Program-made: the position numbers and the translations under genes
Source of the DNA: Mesoterricola sediminis
Lineage (GTDB): Bacteria > Acidobacteriota > Holophagae > Holophagales > Holophagaceae
DNA: 64,000 bases
Reading direction: 5' to 3'
Assembly (NCBI RefSeq): GCF_030295425.1
Contig: NZ_AP027081.1
Coordinates: 3,827,001 to 3,891,000 of the forward strand
Notes under the pieces: generated by a model
Told to the model about the DNA's origin: nothing
Seen by the model: the letters and a program-made list of their open reading frames with translations, nothing else
Databases searched by the model: none
In this document: positions 17,184-25,461 of the stretch, in pieces
Numbering within the stretch: the stretch's first letter is position 1
How the letters are laid out: every line of letters starts with the position of its first letter

Positions 17184-18326
17184 CTACAGGCTCCCGTCCA
17201 GGGCGATGCCCTTGATGGCCACGCCCGCGCCCAGGCTGACCGCCACGGACTTGACCGTGCCGGTGCTGGGGCCCTTCCACAGCCGCAGGATGTTCGTGCC
17301 CGTGCCGTTCCCCGTGCCCGTGACCACGTCGGCCCCCGCCATCCAGTCCTTGGTGCGGGCGTGGGCGAGGGTGCGCAGGTTGGGGAGGCTGCCGTCGGGC
17401 AGCGAGGCGTAGGGAGTCTGGGTCAGGGTGCCGATGGTGAACTGGCTCTGGTTGAAGGCGATCACGGGATTGCCCGACGCGAGCTGGCGCAGGATGTAGA
17501 CCCGGTTGTTGGCCGAATCGAAGGCCAGGGAGGCCCACGTCGTCGAGGTGTCCCCCAGGAGGGCCTGGGTCCCGATGATCACGTTGCTGGCCAGGGCGAA
17601 GCTGCCGCCGGAGGAGAGCCGCGCCCGGAAGCCGGTGTAGTAGGTGCCCAGGGCGTCGGGGACCTGGTTCCCGTCCTTGAACCAGGCCAGGACGGTGCCC
17701 GAGCTGCCCGCGGTCAGGCCGGAGCCGCCGGTGTCCGAGGTGAGGTCGTTCCCGATCACCGTGCCCAGGGGGAGCGTCGTGTTGTTGGCGATCGCCGCCG
17801 GCGAGGCCACCACCCAGATGCGGCTGGCGCTGCTGTTCCCCTTCTCGAGGGCGTAGAGCGTGCCCGTCGTGGGGTCGAGGGCGGCCTGGTCGAAATAGTA
17901 GTTGGAGTAGTGATCGGTGGTGGAGCTGCTGTTGCCCAGGTTGAAGGAGACGATGTCGGTGACGTTGCTCAGGTTGCCGCTCTGGTTCGCCACGTTGGAG
18001 ATGCGCACCACCGCGCCGTTCTCGTACACCAGGTAGAGGAGCTCCGCCGAGGGGTTGAGGGCCATGCCGCCCCAGGCCATGGCGCCGCGCCCGGTGAGGA
18101 GGGCCGAACTCGTGATGACCCGGTCGGGGGACGGCGCCGCCGTGCCGCTGGAGGCGGCGTCGTAGAGGGCGTTGACGTCGTTCCAGACGAGCACCTGCTG
18201 GCCGGTCTCGTCGTACACGTAGACCATGGTCCTGCTCGTGTCCCCGGGTTTGGGATCCACGCAGGCCGTCGCGGCGAGGAGGGCGAGAAGGGCCGGGACG
18301 GCGAGGAGGAGCCTGGGTCTGGTCAT
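17184..18326 (-). CDS. Predicted lipoprotein with beta-propeller-like sequence
   Basis: About 380 residues with a lipoprotein signal peptide: charged MTRPR, hydrophobic core, and Cys22 in LAATAC. The mature protein is rich in Ser, Thr, Gly and Asn with recurring LDPTTGTLYALEKG- and FDSANNRVYILRQL-type strands, suggesting a repeat-based beta-propeller. The ATG at 18326 is preferred because AGGACG precedes it; a GTG at 18347 would overlap the DUF4388 stop but has no ribosome site. No enzyme signature. It sits between a DUF4388 protein and ftsX in one transcriptional direction. Function unknown. Confidence 0.8.
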   Translation of the reverse strand: MTRPRLLLAVPALLALLAATACVDPKPGDTSRTMVYVYDETGQQVLVWNDVNALYDAASSGTAAPSPDRVITSSALLTGRGAMAWGGMALNPSAELLYLVYENGAVVRISNVANQSGNLSNVTDIVSFNLGNSSSTTDHYSNYYFDQAALDPTTGTLYALEKGNSSASRIWVVASPAAIANNTTLPLGTVIGNDLTSDTGGSGLTAGSSGTVLAWFKDGNQVPDALGTYYTGFRARLSSGGSFALASNVIIGTQALLGDTSTTWASLAFDSANNRVYILRQLASGNPVIAFNQSQFTIGTLTQTPYASLPDGSLPNLRTLAHARTKDWMAGADVVTGTGNGTGTNILRLWKGPSTGTVKSVAVSLGAGVAIKGIALDGSL

Positions 18327-18343
18327 GCGGGTACGTCCTGGGG

Positions 18344-19384
18344 TCACTTGGCGAAGAGGGCCTTGAGGCCCGCGTTGAGGTTCTTGACGGTCTCCCCGTC
18401 GCAGCCCGCGTCCACGGCGCCCCGGGACACCGCCAGGGCCAGGTTCTTCACGGCCTCGGGGCCCTCGCCAGCCATGAGCTGCTGATTGGCCCTGGCCTGG
18501 AGCTTGTTGACCATGTCGTGGTGCTCCGGCGGCAGGACGGCCTTGGAGGCCTGGACGATGCGCTGGGTGAAATTGGTGAGCTTCGCCAGCTTGACCGGAT
18601 CCTGGACCACCGGACGGGCCGTGGGATGGGGCGCGGGATGGGGAAGCGGTCGGATCTCCACGCGGGCAGGTTCGGCGGGCGCCACCGGGGGCGGGACCGG
18701 CTCGGGAACCGGCTCCGGAACGGGCGCGGGGATGGAGACGGAGACGGGGACGGGTTCCGGGGCCGGCGCGGGCTCGGGCGCGGCAGGCAGGTCCTGGGGG
18801 GGCGCTTCGTGGACCGGCACCTCCGGGCGCCGGCCGCCGCGGACGCCCTTGAGGATCACGTGGCCGGCCATGACGAGCCCATAGAGATCCTTGGCGATGG
18901 TCAGCACGGGCTTTTCCAGGACCTCGGCCAGCTCATGGACGGTGTACCACCCGGTGACGAGGGCCAGCAGCCGGGCCTCGCGGGGATTGACGCCGGAAGG
19001 CGTCTCGCCCGGAAGCAGGGTGGACTGGGGATGGAGGTCCAGCGAGGGGATCTTCTGGCTGATCACCCGCCATTCGTCCATGCGTTTATGCATTTCCATG
19101 AGGATGGACGGGTTGGGCTTGGTGATGGTCACCTCGGTCCCCGGGTCCTTCTCCTCGAAATGGTAGGTGCCGTCGAGCCAGAGGGCGATTTCGTAGATGG
19201 CGTCCAGGCCCTCGCAGTCGTTGGTGACGGCGTGGACGATCTTGCCGTCCTTCAGATAGATCCGGGCCTTCCGCGGCTCGTCCGCCACGTGGAAGCACCC
19301 CGTCTTCCCACCCTGGCTCACCAGCTGGATGATGTCGGGGAGCGGGGCTTCCCGCATGGAACCTTGGATCAGCCCTTGGGACAT
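18344..19384 (-). CDS. DUF4388 (PATAN-like) protein with proline-rich linker
   Basis: 346 residues. The N-terminal DUF4388 domain (about 1-105) contains PLPDIIQLVSQGGKTGCFHV and ARIYLKDGKIVHA, a module found in signalling and gliding/motility-linked proteins of myxobacteria, Geobacter relatives and acidobacteria. A short helical segment (about 130-180) is followed by a Pro-Val-Glu linker with repeated PVPEPVPE units (about 195-245). The C-terminal helical domain spans about 260-346. No catalytic residues are visible; probably a signalling or scaffold protein. A TAGGAT hexamer lies upstream on the minus strand, near 19395-19425. Confidence 0.85.
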   Translation of the reverse strand: MSQGLIQGSMREAPLPDIIQLVSQGGKTGCFHVADEPRKARIYLKDGKIVHAVTNDCEGLDAIYEIALWLDGTYHFEEKDPGTEVTITKPNPSILMEMHKRMDEWRVISQKIPSLDLHPQSTLLPGETPSGVNPREARLLALVTGWYTVHELAEVLEKPVLTIAKDLYGLVMAGHVILKGVRGGRRPEVPVHEAPPQDLPAAPEPAPAPEPVPVSVSIPAPVPEPVPEPVPPPVAPAEPARVEIRPLPHPAPHPTARPVVQDPVKLAKLTNFTQRIVQASKAVLPPEHHDMVNKLQARANQQLMAGEGPEAVKNLALAVSRGAVDAGCDGETVKNLNAGLKALFAK

Positions 19385-19508
19385 GGAGATTCCCTCTCGA
19401 GTAAAGGTATGCTTAGAGAGAATCCTAGCACGGTCCCCCTGAAGGTCACCCGATGATGGGTGCCGCCGCGGACCCGGAGGTTCCTGGAAGGGAGCCTGGA
19501 TTCGGGCC

Positions 19509-19514
19509 TACAAT
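19509..19514 (+). promoter_or_regulatory. Candidate -10 hexamer TACAAT for ribB
   Basis: TACAAT sits about 20 bases before the GTG start of ribB, leaving room for a short leader with the AGGAAG ribosome site at 19524-19529. No clear -35 box and no FMN riboswitch elements are visible in the gap. Confidence 0.35.
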
Positions 19515-19534
19515 CCAGTTTTCAGGAAGCGACC

Positions 19535-20605
19535 GTGGACACGCCCTTTTCAGAGATCGAAACCGCCATCGAGGCCATCCGGCAGGGACGCATGGTCGTC
19601 GTCGTGGACGACGAGGACCGGGAGAACGAGGGGGACCTGACCCTGGCGGCCGAGAAGGTGACCCCCGAGCTGATCGCCTTCATGGCCACCCACGGGCGCG
19701 GCCTCATCTGCACCGCCCTGGAGGGGGGGCTCCTGGACCGCCTCCACATCCCCCAGATGGTGCAGGACAACACCAGCCCCTTCGAGACGGCCTTCTGCGT
19801 CAGCGTCGAGGCCCGGGAAGGCACGAGCACGGGCATCTCCGCCCACGACCGGGCCCGCACGATCCAGGCCCTCGTCGCCCCCGGGGCCAAGCCCTCGGAT
19901 TTCGTCAAGCCGGGCCACGTCTTTCCGCTCCGGGCCCGGGCCGGCGGCGTCCTGGCGCGCACGGGCCAGACCGAGGCCTCGGTGGACCTGGCGCGCCTGG
20001 CGGGCCTCCACCCTTCGGGGGTCATCTGCGAGATCATGAAGGACGATGGGACCATGGCCCGGGTGCCGGACCTGATCCCCTTCTGCCGGAAGTTCGATCT
20101 GCCCCTGGTGACCGTGGCGGCCCTGGTGGCCCACCGCCTGCGGGTCGATCCCATCATCCGCCCCCTCGGCGCCGCGCGCCGGGAGACCCCCTGGGGCAGC
20201 CTCCACATCCACCGCTTCGAGAGCCTGCTGGACGGCAACACCCACATGGCCTTCGTGCTGGGCGACCTGGCCGGTGATCCGCCGCTGGTGCGGGTCCACC
20301 AGGAGAGCCTCCCCGCGGACCTGGACGGGTTCGGAGGCGTGGAGCCCACGCCCTTCCATCAGGCCATGGAGGCCCTCCGCCGCGAGGGCCGGGGCGTCCT
20401 CGTCTACCTCCGCCGTCCCGCCGGGGCCCCCGAAGGCGCCGCCCAGGGCCCGCTCTCGGACCGGGATGTGGGCGTCGGCGCGCAGATCCTGGAGTCCCTG
20501 GGCGTCCGGGAAATGCGGCTCCTGAGCCGTCAGGAAAAGAAGTATATTGGTCTCCGTGGCTTCGGGCTGGACATCGTAGGCCACGTGCACCTGGACGCCC
20601 AATAA
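19535..20605 (+). CDS. ribB: 3,4-dihydroxy-2-butanone-4-phosphate synthase with degenerate GTP cyclohydrolase II domain (RibBX-like)
   Basis: Makes the four-carbon precursor of riboflavin from ribulose 5-phosphate. The DHBP synthase domain (about 1-205) is intact: DDEDRENEGDL (25-35), THGRGLICTAL, HDRARTIQAL and HPSGVICEIM (159-168). The C-terminal half (about 205-356) aligns in length with GTP cyclohydrolase II but lacks the zinc cysteines. Where active RibA has a CxxGD...SxRCDC pattern this protein reads VRVHQESLPADLDGF, with no Cys in the half. It is therefore predicted to be monofunctional, as in RibBX proteins. The GTG start follows AGGAAG. The stop overlaps the next gene. Confidence 0.9.
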   Translation: MDTPFSEIETAIEAIRQGRMVVVVDDEDRENEGDLTLAAEKVTPELIAFMATHGRGLICTALEGGLLDRLHIPQMVQDNTSPFETAFCVSVEAREGTSTGISAHDRARTIQALVAPGAKPSDFVKPGHVFPLRARAGGVLARTGQTEASVDLARLAGLHPSGVICEIMKDDGTMARVPDLIPFCRKFDLPLVTVAALVAHRLRVDPIIRPLGAARRETPWGSLHIHRFESLLDGNTHMAFVLGDLAGDPPLVRVHQESLPADLDGFGGVEPTPFHQAMEALRREGRGVLVYLRRPAGAPEGAAQGPLSDRDVGVGAQILESLGVREMRLLSRQEKKYIGLRGFGLDIVGHVHLDAQ

Positions 20606-21099
20606 TGAATTCTCAATTCCTCCAAGCCTCGCCCCTGTTCAGGAACCTGGACGAGGCGGAGCGCGCCCGGATCCTGGCCATCGGCCAGCCCAGGGCCCAC
20701 GCGGGGGAGGAGGTCATATTCCGGGAAGGCGACCCTGGGGACGGACTCTACATCGTCGTCACCGGCGAGGTGCGCATCAGCAAGCACGCCGCGGCCGGCG
20801 AGGAGGCCCTCGCGATCCTGGGCCCCAACGCCTTCTTCGGCGAGATGGCCCTGGTGGACGATTCGCCCCGGGCGGCCGACGCCATCGCCAACGGCCCCAC
20901 GGGCACCTTCTTCATCCCCCTCCAGGCCCTCCGCGGCCTGATCGAGACCCACCACGGCATCGCCCTGAAGGTCCTCTACGCGCTGTGCGAGGTCCTGACC
21001 CAGCGCCTGCGGGAAACCAACGAACGTTACATGACCGTGTTCACCCTGGCACAATGGGGGGGCGGCATGCCCCAGGCCAACCTGTTCCCCATTCCCTGA
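20605..21099 (+). CDS. Cyclic nucleotide-binding domain protein
   Basis: 164 residues with one cNMP-binding beta-roll (about 10-125). The phosphate-binding cassette region reads FFGEMALVDDSPRAADAIA (about 81-99), which keeps the Gly-Glu and the Arg-Ala of functional sites. There is no C-terminal helix-turn-helix, so it is not a Crp-type transcription factor. A C-terminal helix (about 126-148) may mediate partner contacts. The start overlaps the ribB stop (TAATG). Ligand and partner unknown. Confidence 0.88.
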   Translation: MNSQFLQASPLFRNLDEAERARILAIGQPRAHAGEEVIFREGDPGDGLYIVVTGEVRISKHAAAGEEALAILGPNAFFGEMALVDDSPRAADAIANGPTGTFFIPLQALRGLIETHHGIALKVLYALCEVLTQRLRETNERYMTVFTLAQWGGGMPQANLFPIP

Positions 21100-21142
21100 C
21101 CCGGTCCCACGACCGGGCGATCCCCGACCCGAGAGGAGAAAC

Positions 21143-21463
21143 ATGTCTGACCTCGTCAAGCACATCACCGATGGTGAATTCCAGCAGACCGTCGCCCAGG
21201 GCGTCACGCTCATCGACTTCTGGGCCCCCTGGTGCGGCCCCTGCCGCATGATCGCCCCCATCCTGGACGAGCTCGCCGGCGAGCTCCAGGGCAAGGCCCA
21301 GATCGTCAAGATCAACGTGGACGAGAACCCCGTCGTCGCCGGCCAGTTCGGCGTCATGTCCATCCCCACCCTCCTCCTCTTCAAGGACGGCAAGCGGGTG
21401 GATCAGAAGGTCGGCGGCCAGGCCAAGCCCGCCCTGAAGGCCTTCATCGAGCAGGCCCTGTAG
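21143..21463 (+). CDS. trxA: Thioredoxin
   Basis: Cytoplasmic disulfide reductant of 106 residues. Active site WCGPC (Cys31, Cys34), buried Asp in LIDFWAPW and cis-Pro75 in MSIPTLLLF are all present. It starts after a strong GAGAGGAGAAAC ribosome site and is followed by a long hairpin terminator shared with the convergent gene. Confidence 0.97.
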   Translation: MSDLVKHITDGEFQQTVAQGVTLIDFWAPWCGPCRMIAPILDELAGELQGKAQIVKINVDENPVVAGQFGVMSIPTLLLFKDGKRVDQKVGGQAKPALKAFIEQAL

Positions 21464-21474
21464 GATCCCCGCAC

Positions 21475-21510
21475 GGAAGGGCCGGACGCCCCGCGGCGTC
21501 CGGCCCTTCC
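21475..21510. terminator. Bidirectional hairpin terminator between trxA and the receiver-ATPase gene
   Basis: A perfect 16-bp stem (21475-21490 with 21495-21510) around a CCGC loop lies between two convergent genes. It lacks a long T tract, so it may work as a bidirectional or factor-assisted terminator. Confidence 0.75.
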
Positions 21511-21519
21511 GCGTACGCC

Positions 21520-22437
21520 TCAGGCTTCCTTCTTGGCCAGGACCAGGCGGATCTCGTTGCCGGCGGGGTTGTGGATCACCTCGTCCATCACGAGGAGGAT
21601 CAGGGGCAGGCCGCGGCCGCACTGGCGGTTCAGGTCCACGTCGGAGATGTTGGCCACGGTGGCCGTGTCGAACCCGGGCCCGCCGTCCCGGATGGCCACG
21701 GTGAAGCTGTCGCCGGTGAGCACGCTTTCGATCTCGATGTGGCGGTGGGCGTAGCGCGGGTCCGCGAGGCGCTCCTGCATCTGGGCGGCGTAGGCGTCCT
21801 TCTCGGCGAAGAGGTCGCCCTTGAGCCCCGAGTCCAGCTCGAGGCAGCCGTGCTCCAGGGCGTTGACCAGCGCCTCGTGGAAGGCCATGGCGATGACGTC
21901 CACGTTCGTGGCCTTGGCGAAGCCCATGGGCACGAGCCGGTCCGTCAGGTGCGTGACGAGGCTGGGGATGTCGAGCTCGTCGGCCCTTGCCCGGAAGACG
22001 CGGCGTTCCTCCACCATGCCCCGGAGGCCGCTCTCGGCCAGGCGGATCTCCCGGTGGAGGTCCACCAGGTGGAACACGCTGTTCACCAGCTCCCGGATGG
22101 TGAGGGGCTTCTGGAACAGGTTGGCCGCGCCCATGCGCATGGCCCGGATGGCGTAGTCCAGGCTGGCCTGCCCCGTCATGAGGACGACGGGCAGGTTGGG
22201 ATGGGTGGACTTGACCCGGTTGATTACGTCGAAGCCGTCCATCCCGTCCATGTTGATGTCGGAGATGACCAGGTCGAACTGGGGGGATTCGGGGTCCTCC
22301 AGGAGGCGCAGGGCGCGGTTCGCCTCGGAAAAGGGGTGCACCCGCATCCCGAAGTGGGTGAGGGCGTCCCCCACCAGGCCCAGCACGGCCACGTCGTCAT
22401 CAATGAGCAGAACATGAGGCGGCTGGGGATGGCTCAT
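21520..22437 (-). CDS. Response regulator receiver fused to a HATPase_c domain
   Basis: 305 residues. The receiver domain (about 8-122) has the acidic pocket LLIDDDV, phospho-acceptor Asp60 in VISDINMDG and Lys110 in FQKPLT. A linker leads to a histidine-kinase-like ATPase domain with N box FHEALVNALEHG (about 188-199) and G box IRDGGPGFD (about 249-257). No phospho-accepting His (HisKA) domain is present, so this resembles RsbW/anti-sigma-factor type ATPases under receiver control rather than a classical kinase. It is convergent with trxA, and waaA lies upstream on the same strand. Confidence 0.88.
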   Translation of the reverse strand: MSHPQPPHVLLIDDDVAVLGLVGDALTHFGMRVHPFSEANRALRLLEDPESPQFDLVISDINMDGMDGFDVINRVKSTHPNLPVVLMTGQASLDYAIRAMRMGAANLFQKPLTIRELVNSVFHLVDLHREIRLAESGLRGMVEERRVFRARADELDIPSLVTHLTDRLVPMGFAKATNVDVIAMAFHEALVNALEHGCLELDSGLKGDLFAEKDAYAAQMQERLADPRYAHRHIEIESVLTGDSFTVAIRDGGPGFDTATVANISDVDLNRQCGRGLPLILLVMDEVIHNPAGNEIRLVLAKKEA

Positions 22438-22464
22438 GGGGACGGACTCCGGGGGATACGTTCC

Positions 22465-23721
22465 TTATCGTGCGGGAGGTAGGCAATTCTTGAGCAATGC
22501 GGCTGTTTTTCCCAGGGTTCCCGTGAGGGCTTCCGGATAGGGTACCGGCTTCCCGGCCAGGGCGGGGCGCAAAGGCGTGGCCGCCAGCAGGGCTCCGATC
22601 CGGCCAGCCAGGCCATCGAGGGGCAGGACCTCCACCAGCCCCGCCTCCCGGAGGGGGACCACCAGGTCCTCGAAATTGGCGAACCCCGGGCCGATCAGGG
22701 TCGGCAGGCCGAAGCGCACCGGCTCCAGGGGGTTGTGCCCCCCGTGCCAGCCCCAGCCGCCCCCCACGAGGGCCAGGGTGCCCTCCCGGTAGGCCGAGGC
22801 CAGTTCGCCCAGGGTGTCCGCGAGGAGGATGCCCGTGTCCGCCCAGGCCCGGGCGTCCCCGGGCCAGGGCTCCGAGGCCCGCCGGAAGGGTTGGCCCGCC
22901 AGGAGGCCGGCCACCTCCTGGAAGCGGCGGGGCTGGCGCGGGGCCAGGATGAGGCGCAGGCCGGGCCAGGCCGCCCGCAACCCGGTCCACAGGTCGAGCA
23001 GGGCCGCCTCCTCCCCCTCCACCGTGTTGCCCGCCACGAGGACGGGGTCGGCCGCCCAGGCCTCCCGCAGAAGGGTCCATCCGGCGTGCAGGGGCCGGGG
23101 TTCGGGCAGGTCCGCCTTCAGGTTGCCGCCCAGGTCCACCCGGGGGGCCCCGAGGGTCCGCCAGGCCTCCGCCGAGGCCGCGTCCCGGGCCGCCACGAGG
23201 GTCAGGCGGGATGCCGCACGACCAAGCCAACGGCCTCCCCGGGCGAGGCTCCGCGGGGTGAGCCGCCCGTTCACGATGCACCTGGGAATGCCGCGGGCCT
23301 CCAGTTCCCGGAGCAGGTTCGGCCAGATCTCCGTCTCCAGGCACACGAAGGCGCCCGGGGGCACCCGCAGGAAGGGGGCCAGGCCCCGGGGATCGTCCAG
23401 GGGGAAGGCGCCGCCTGTGACCCGGCCCGTCCCCCGGTCCCATCCTGGCAGGCGGCGTTCCAGGAGGGCGAGGCCGTTGGCCGTCCCCGTGGTCACGTGC
23501 AGGCGGTGCCCCGCGTCCCGGAGGATGCCGAGCAGACCTTCGGCCAGGAGCAGTTCCCCCACGCTCACCGCGTGCACCCAGATCCAGCCCTGCGCCAGGT
23601 CCTCGCAGGGCGAGGCCTCCAGGCGCAGGCGCCAGTCCGGGGGAAGGCCCCGCTTCAGGGCCCGGGCGACCGCCCCAGCCAGGGATACGGCCACCAGGTA
23701 GCTGCTGTCCACCCAATCCAT
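22465..23721 (-). CDS. waaA: 3-deoxy-D-manno-octulosonic acid (KDO) transferase
   Basis: Adds KDO from CMP-KDO to lipid A precursor on the cytoplasmic face of the inner membrane. 418 residues with a GT-B fold. An N-terminal hydrophobic segment precedes HAVSVGELLLAEGLL (about 50-64). ETEIWPNLLRE contains the catalytic Glu region, and the C-terminal donor-binding motif GGWGWHGGHNPLEP is present. Its presence indicates an LPS outer membrane. It is divergent from the CobW-like gene with a very short gap. Confidence 0.95.
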   Translation of the reverse strand: MDWVDSSYLVAVSLAGAVARALKRGLPPDWRLRLEASPCEDLAQGWIWVHAVSVGELLLAEGLLGILRDAGHRLHVTTGTANGLALLERRLPGWDRGTGRVTGGAFPLDDPRGLAPFLRVPPGAFVCLETEIWPNLLRELEARGIPRCIVNGRLTPRSLARGGRWLGRAASRLTLVAARDAASAEAWRTLGAPRVDLGGNLKADLPEPRPLHAGWTLLREAWAADPVLVAGNTVEGEEAALLDLWTGLRAAWPGLRLILAPRQPRRFQEVAGLLAGQPFRRASEPWPGDARAWADTGILLADTLGELASAYREGTLALVGGGWGWHGGHNPLEPVRFGLPTLIGPGFANFEDLVVPLREAGLVEVLPLDGLAGRIGALLAATPLRPALAGKPVPYPEALTGTLGKTAALLKNCLPPAR

Positions 23722-23765
23722 GGCTTCAGCGTGCCATGATCGAGGTGGATACGGAAAGGCCGCCC

Positions 23766-24734
23766 ATGCTCGATGTTCTGCTCGTGACGGGTCCCCTGGG
23801 CTCGGGGAAGACCACGGTGGTGAACCGCCTGCTCCGGGAGGAGCTGGGGCGGGGCCGCAAGGTGGCCGTCCTGATCAATGAGTTCGGGTCCGTGAGCGTG
23901 GACGGGGTGCTGGTGGACGCCGAGCGCCCGGAGCTGGCGGGCATCGCCAACCTGGTGAACGGCTGCGCCTGCTGCAGCCTCAAGGCCGATGTGGTGAAGG
24001 TCCTGGCCGAATGGGCCGGAGCCCCCCCCGAGACCCGTCCGGACCGGGTGGTCCTGGAAACGACCGGACTGGCGGACCCCACCGACCTGGTGGACCTGGA
24101 GACGGACCCCGCCCTGGGGGGCATCCGCCTTGCAGGCTGCCTGACCGTAGTCTCGGCCCTGACCCCCCTGCACCACCTGGAGCAGCGCGCCCTGCTGCGC
24201 CGCCAGGCGGCCCTCGCCAGCCTGGTGTACGTGAGCAAGGCGGACCTGGACCCGAGCCTGGCGGTGGCCTGGGAGAGCCAGATCCGCGCCGCCTACCCCG
24301 GCCACGCCATCGTCCAGACGCGCCTGGGGGTGGCGCCCGCCGGGAGCCCCGACCCCTGGGAGGGCCTGCTGCCCGAGGCCCCCGCCTCCACGGGCCGGGT
24401 GAGCTTCGCCGGGGCCCGGGCCCTGACGGTGGCCTGGGACCGTCCCCTGGATCCCGAGGCCCTGGAGGCGCTCTTCCTGCGGCCCCCGGCCCGGGGCGAG
24501 GTCCTGCGGGCGAAGGGCGTCTGCGTCTTCGCCCAGTGGCCCCCCCGGAACGATGGCAGCGACCGCTGGGCCTTCCAGTTGGCCGACGGCCGCCTGGAGG
24601 TGGCCCCCCTCCCGCTCCTGCCCGGCGGCACCCCCGCGCCCTGCGCCGGCGTGGTCATCGGCCTCGACCTGGACATGCCCGCCTGGCGCGCGGACCTGCT
24701 CGGGCTTCAGCGCGGGAGCCTGGTGACGGACTAG
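23766..24734 (+). CDS. CobW/COG0523-family GTPase (metal chaperone-like)
   Basis: 322 residues from this ATG. The P-loop GPLGSGKTT (about 9-17) is followed by the family's metal-binding NGCACCSLK (CxCC), then ETTGLADPTDL and a VSKADLD G4-like motif; CobW_C is at about 205-320. Family members deliver zinc, cobalt or nickel to targets. No cobalamin or zinc-regulated neighbour is visible, so the metal is unknown. An ATG at 23736 is an alternative start; 23766 is preferred for its GGAAAGG site and family alignment. An IS inserted 8 bp after the stop. Confidence 0.88.
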   Translation: MLDVLLVTGPLGSGKTTVVNRLLREELGRGRKVAVLINEFGSVSVDGVLVDAERPELAGIANLVNGCACCSLKADVVKVLAEWAGAPPETRPDRVVLETTGLADPTDLVDLETDPALGGIRLAGCLTVVSALTPLHHLEQRALLRRQAALASLVYVSKADLDPSLAVAWESQIRAAYPGHAIVQTRLGVAPAGSPDPWEGLLPEAPASTGRVSFAGARALTVAWDRPLDPEALEALFLRPPARGEVLRAKGVCVFAQWPPRNDGSDRWAFQLADGRLEVAPLPLLPGGTPAPCAGVVIGLDLDMPAWRADLLGLQRGSLVTD

Positions 24735-24858
24735 AAAGCACCTAGGGTGTGTTCGTAATCTAGGATAGTAATGGCTAATACCCATCCGTGCCGGAGCATG
24801 GAGGAGCTGGAATAGTGAGTCTGTGCTGCAGTGCCTGATGGCGCCGCGCATTCGCAGC

Positions 24859-25236
24859 ATCCTATTGGAACGCGGAGGCGCGGAGGATCTCGCTGAGGCT
24901 CGCGGAGAAAGGATCAAGCCCACAAGCCCCCTCCACTCGATATCCAGGAAAACCTCCCGCTTCACCTTATGGCCGGCCAGTCTCAGGGAGTGCGCCAGAC
25001 AGACCTTGTAGGGATCTTCCAGGAGTCCGTGCCCCAGAGCCTTCTGGATCTCGATGGCCTCCCCGATGATGGCCTGGGTGATCTCCTTGTGCGGATGATC
25101 CTCCCCGTCGACCTCTCCCCAATGCCTTCCCATCACGCCTCCCGTTGGGACGTGTCATTGGGAGGTGGCAGGTTCCAGGAGCGCTTTCCTCCGCGACCCT
25201 CTGCGAGATCCTCCGCGCCTCCGCGTTTCATAGGAT
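24859..25236. repeat. GxxExxY passenger unit with ~50-bp terminal inverted repeats (copy B)
   Basis: Left arm 24859-24911 and right arm 25184-25236 match the arms of copy A and are inverted relative to each other (AACGCGGAGGCGCGGAGGAT core). The interior differs from copy A: here the N-terminal part of the GxxExxY gene is kept and the C-terminal part deleted. The complementary loss shows that the common ancestor carried a full gene. Confidence 0.8.
24921..25136 (-). pseudogene. GxxExxY-family protein remnant (N-terminal part)
   Basis: The minus-strand frame from 25136 reads ITQAIIGEAIEIQKALGHGL, then LEDPYKVCLAHSLRLAGHKV and REVFLDIEWRGL, a clear N-terminal half of a GxxExxY protein with the name motif GLLEDPY. 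It then runs out of homology into the shared inverted-repeat arm. About half the protein, including the catalytic-looking VEAKA core kept in copy A, is absent. Confidence 0.8.
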
Positions 25237-25269
25237 CAATGAGGATCCGGAACGCTTGTCACCCTCCGC

Positions 25270-25320
25270 TCATAGCCTCAGCCAGATCACGATGCAGGCC
25301 AAAGCCACCTGGGCTGAGAA
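25270..25320 (-). pseudogene. 3' fragment of the IS5-type transposase, separated by the IS91-type insertion
   Basis: These 51 bases equal the last codons of the copy A transposase (ending VALACIVIWLRL and a TGA at 25270-25272). The remainder continues at 27736 on the far side of the IS91-type element, which proves insertion into a pre-existing IS copy. Confidence 0.85.
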
Positions 25321-25461
25321 TTGGACGAAGCCGCTTCGCGGCAGGGGTGATCAGCGTCCGTCCAGCCTGATCGTCCAATAAGGCTTGCGGGATCTACAGC
25401 TTGCAGTCCCCATGGATGTGGCGGTGTTACAGCACCAGCCCCACATTCATGGAGGACTGCA

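Noticed and set aside
19440-19534. FMN riboswitch upstream of ribB
   Set aside because: The leader is too short and lacks the conserved RFN helices.
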